A stretch of DNA of 51,655 nucleotides from Enterovirga sp. (GTDB lineage Bacteria; Pseudomonadota; Alphaproteobacteria; Rhizobiales; Beijerinckiaceae): contig NZ_JAQGKF010000168.1 in NCBI RefSeq assembly GCF_028290205.1, positions 1-51,655 of the forward strand, read 5' to 3'. Positions within the stretch are counted from its first letter, which is position 1, and each line of letters opens with the position of its first letter. The notes beneath the pieces were generated by a model. The model was not told the DNA's origin, did no database searches, and saw only the letters and a list, made by a program, of their open reading frames with translations. Of the stretch, positions 49,624 to 51,655 are shown in pieces. Both the position numbers and the translations under genes were made by a program.

Positions 49624-50421
49624 GTGCCTCTCGTCGAAAGGGCAGGCGCCGAGCTCTATTGGGAGCGCCACGGCGCAGGGCCACCGCTGGTTCTCGCGGC
49701 CGGCCTCGGCGGGGTCGGCAGCTACTGGGCACCGAACCTGCCTGCGCTGACGCAGCACTTCACGGTTCTGACCTTCGACCAGCGGGGGACGGGCGCGTCC
49801 TCCAAGGTCCGGGTCCAGTCCGTCGAGGAGATGGCCGCCGACATCGCGGCCGTGATGGACGCGGCGCAGTTCGATTCCGCCCACTTCCTCGGCCACTCGA
49901 CGGGCGGCGCGATCGGCGTCGCGCTGGCGCTCGAGCGTCCTGAGCGCCTGCGGTCGCTGATGGTCTATGCGAGCACGACCTGCGGCGACCCCTACCGGCG
50001 CAAGCTCCTCGGGCTGCGCCGACAGATCCACGAGCAGCTCGGGGCGGCCGCCTATGGGCAGTACACGTCGCTGCTGCTCTATCCGCCCTATTGGATCAAC
50101 GCCAACGAGGAGCGCCTCGCGGCCGCCGAGACGCAGGCGGCCGGCCAGCTTGGGCCGCCCGATGTTCAGGCGAGCCGGCTCGACGCCATTCTGTCCTTCG
50201 ACCGGCGGGCGGAACTGTCCAAGATCCGGGTGCCCACGATGGTGCTCTGTGCCGACGACGACATCCTCACCCCGCGCTACTTCTCCGAGGAATACGCTCG
50301 CCTGATCCCCGGCGCGCGAGCTCTCTACGTTCCCAAGGGCGGCCACGCGCTGTCCCGCACGGAGCCCGAGCTGTTCAACCAAATCGCCCTGCAGTTCTTC
50401 ACAGAGATGTCCGCATCATGA
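49624..50421 (+). CDS. rutD: RutD-like alpha/beta hydrolase
   Basis: 265-residue hydrolase that resembles RutD, the putative aminoacrylate hydrolase of the uracil pathway. The block AAGLGGVGSYWAPNLPAL, then FDQRGTGAS, and LLYPPYWINANEERLAA match RutD closely in order and wording. The nucleophile elbow is GHSTGGA with Ser92, whereas the E. coli protein, as I recall it, has Ala at this position (GHALG). The conserved Asp and His are in CADDDILTP and GGHALS. GTG start. It follows the RutC-like gene by 3 bases, so they are co-transcribed. Confidence 0.8.
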   Translation: MPLVERAGAELYWERHGAGPPLVLAAGLGGVGSYWAPNLPALTQHFTVLTFDQRGTGASSKVRVQSVEEMAADIAAVMDAAQFDSAHFLGHSTGGAIGVALALERPERLRSLMVYASTTCGDPYRRKLLGLRRQIHEQLGAAAYGQYTSLLLYPPYWINANEERLAAAETQAAGQLGPPDVQASRLDAILSFDRRAELSKIRVPTMVLCADDDILTPRYFSEEYARLIPGARALYVPKGGHALSRTEPELFNQIALQFFTEMSAS

Positions 50422-51386
50422 TGCTCATCCGACTTCTGGCGCTGCTTCTGCTGGCGCCCTGTCTCGCCACCGTGGCAGCCGCCCAGGATTGGCCGACCCG
50501 CACCATTCGCCTGGTGGTGCCGTTTCCGGCCGGCGGCAGCGCCGACGTGCAGGCCCGCATCATCGCCGACGAATTGTCCAGGGCCGTCGGCCAGCCGGTG
50601 ATCGTCGAGAACAAGCCGGGCGCGGGCGGCAGCATCGGGGCCGCGGACGCGGCCCGGTCCGCTCCCGACGGCTACACGCTGTTCATGGCCACCACGGGCA
50701 CCCATTCCAGCAACATCAGCCTGTATCCGAAGCTGCCCTACGACCCGGAAAAGGACTTTGCGCCCCTGACACTGGTCACGATCTACCCCCAGGTCGTCGT
50801 TCCGGGTGAGAAGTACCCGCAGAAAAGCCTGGCTGAACTCGTCGAAGCCCTCAAGAAGGCCGGCGCGAGCGCCAATTACGGCTCCTCGGGCGTGGGCTCG
50901 CCGACGCATCTCGGCGGCGAGCTGTTCAAGCGCCACACCGGGACCCAGATGGTCCACGTCCCGTATCGCGGTCAGGGCCCGGCCCTGAACGACCTCCTGG
51001 GCGGCCGCCTCGACGTCGTGTTCCCGTCGATCCCGGATGTGCTGTCCTTTGTCCAGGCGGGCCAGCTCCGCGCCCTCGCCACCATGGCGGACAAGCGCTC
51101 CAAGGCGCTGCCGGACGTGCCGACCACGGCCGAGCTCGGCCATCCGGAACTGGTCAGCGCGATCTGGTCGGGCCTCTACACGCGGGCCGGAACGCCCCAG
51201 CCGGTGATCGACCGCCTGAACCGGGAACTCGTGCAGATCATCAAGTCGCCGGTGTTCAAGGACAAGTTCGAGGCCATCGGCTTCGAGGTGCGGCCCACCA
51301 CGCCGGCCGAATTCGGCGCCTTCGCGGCCGCCGAAACCAAGCGTTGGGGCGAGATCATCCGGGCGCTCAACATCCGCCTCGAGTGA
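50418..51386 (+). CDS. Bug/TctC-family tricarboxylate receptor
   Basis: 322-residue periplasmic binding protein of the Bug (TctC) family, which binds carboxylates and some amides or nicotinates. A Sec signal peptide (about 1-22, LLALLLLAPCLATVAAAQ) precedes WPTRTIRLVVPFPAGGSADVQAR (in parts: RLVVPFPAGGSADVQARI). NYGSSGVGSPTHLGGELFK and MVHVPYRGQGPALNDLLGG are signature blocks. Its start overlaps the RutD-like stop by 4 bases (ATGA). No TctA or TctB membrane gene is in the window, so it is an orphan receptor or works with distant membrane partners. Confidence 0.93.
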   Translation: MMLIRLLALLLLAPCLATVAAAQDWPTRTIRLVVPFPAGGSADVQARIIADELSRAVGQPVIVENKPGAGGSIGAADAARSAPDGYTLFMATTGTHSSNISLYPKLPYDPEKDFAPLTLVTIYPQVVVPGEKYPQKSLAELVEALKKAGASANYGSSGVGSPTHLGGELFKRHTGTQMVHVPYRGQGPALNDLLGGRLDVVFPSIPDVLSFVQAGQLRALATMADKRSKALPDVPTTAELGHPELVSAIWSGLYTRAGTPQPVIDRLNRELVQIIKSPVFKDKFEAIGFEVRPTTPAEFGAFAAAETKRWGEIIRALNIRLE

Positions 51387-51406
51387 TCTCGCACGGGGCG
51401 GCCGCC

Positions 51407-51434
51407 GCCGGGGCCGCACGCGGCTGGCCCCGGC
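51407..51434 (+). terminator. Hairpin after the Bug-family gene
   Basis: GCCGGGGCC (51407-51415) and GGCCCCGGC (51426-51434) form a perfect 9-bp stem with a 10-base loop, 20 bases after the stop codon. No T-run. It probably closes the long + strand operon. Confidence 0.45.
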
Positions 51435-51539
51435 CGGCCGCCTCGCGGCCCAGATGGCGCCGCTCTGTTGCACGGCTGCGCTAGCGGGAACCCGTCTCCT
51501 GGCGGACAATCGCGGCGGGTCGGCGGAAGGCGAAGCAGT

Positions 51540-51655
51540 ATGACGGCGCGTCGCGCAGGGTTCTGGACCGTCGGCCTGGCGCTCCTGCTCGGGGCGGCAC
51601 ACGCCCCGGCAGCCGCGGACGATGTCGCGGCCCAGCTTTCCCGGCCCGAGCTTCC
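51540..51655 (+). CDS. N-terminus of an exported protein (partial)
   Basis: An ATG at 51540 follows GGAAGG (51525-51530) and opens a frame to the window end. The 38 visible residues contain a signal peptide: MTARRAGFWTV, then LALLLGAAHAPAAA, with cleavage likely near ADD. The mature start reads DDVAAQLSRPEL. The family cannot be named from this stretch. It is separated from the Bug gene by 153 bases with a hairpin, so it is probably a new transcription unit. Confidence 0.6.
   Translation, partial: MTARRAGFWTVGLALLLGAAHAPAAADDVAAQLSRPEL

Noticed and set aside
24230-51386. A genomic island or prophage
   Set aside because: No integrase, transposase, tRNA-linked repeat or clear shift in base composition is visible. 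The region is accessory-like in content but shows no direct sign of transfer.

Overview
The window is about 52 kb of very GC-rich, densely packed bacterial chromosome. Several features point to an alphaproteobacterium of the order Hyphomicrobiales (Rhizobiales): a yajC-secD-secF operon followed by homologues of two mitochondrial complex I assembly factors, folate-dependent TrmFO, DUF1127, DUF1289 and DUF815 proteins, a PleC/PdhS-like histidine kinase, and many solute-binding-protein transporters. The genus is not resolved; a methylobacterial or bradyrhizobial relative is an inference from gene content. I see no rRNA, tRNA, CRISPR array, integrase, transposase or clearly broken gene.

Region 1 (1-5504, + strand) looks like a sugar-acid import and breakdown unit. 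It has the end of an unseen upstream gene, two Liv-type ATPases, a Tat-type periplasmic binding protein, an RraA/HMG-aldolase-like protein and an IlvD/Edd dehydratase of the L-arabinonate dehydratase type. Three strong hairpins break the unit.

Region 2 (5524-23952) is mostly household genes on both strands. It holds a HerA-like ATPase, a DUF2267-like protein, a glycosyltransferase, yajC-secDF with NDUFAF3- and NDUFAF6-like genes, trmFO, DUF1127, a DUF815 ATPase, a GST/metallo-hydrolase/Fe-S uracil-DNA-glycosylase operon, a nuclease, a sensor kinase, DUF1289, a retropepsin-like protease, a quinone oxidoreductase, a thioesterase and dusA.

Region 3 (24230-40104) is a long + strand catabolic and transport block. 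In order: LysR regulator, amidase, class III CoA-transferase, enoyl-CoA-hydratase-like protein, an SsuABC/TauABC-type ABC importer coupled to a PuuE-like deacetylase, two adjacent MmgE/PrpD proteins, a dimeric alpha/beta-barrel protein, a complete TRAP transporter (DctP-DctQ-DctM) and a second amidase. A convergent GntR/FCD regulator follows (40176-40955).

Region 4 (41479 to the end, + strand) begins after a 523-base gap that carries a 35-bp inverted repeat. It has a four-gene Pot-type ABC importer, an alpha/beta hydrolase, a TIM-barrel isomerase, an NAD-dependent epimerase, an SDR, a RutC-like deaminase, a RutD-like hydrolase, an orphan Bug/TctC receptor and the start of a secreted protein.

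Together, Regions 3 and 4 carry several importer families, two amidases, a cyclic-amide-hydrolase-like deacetylase, CoA-activating enzymes and the RutC/RutD pair without RutA/RutB. The best reading is uptake and ring-opening or deamidation of nitrogen-containing organic acids (cyclic amides, imides or pyrimidine-like compounds). The substrates cannot be read from sequence. Candidate operators lie in front of the MmgE/PrpD genes, the Pot-type operon, LysR and DUF1127.
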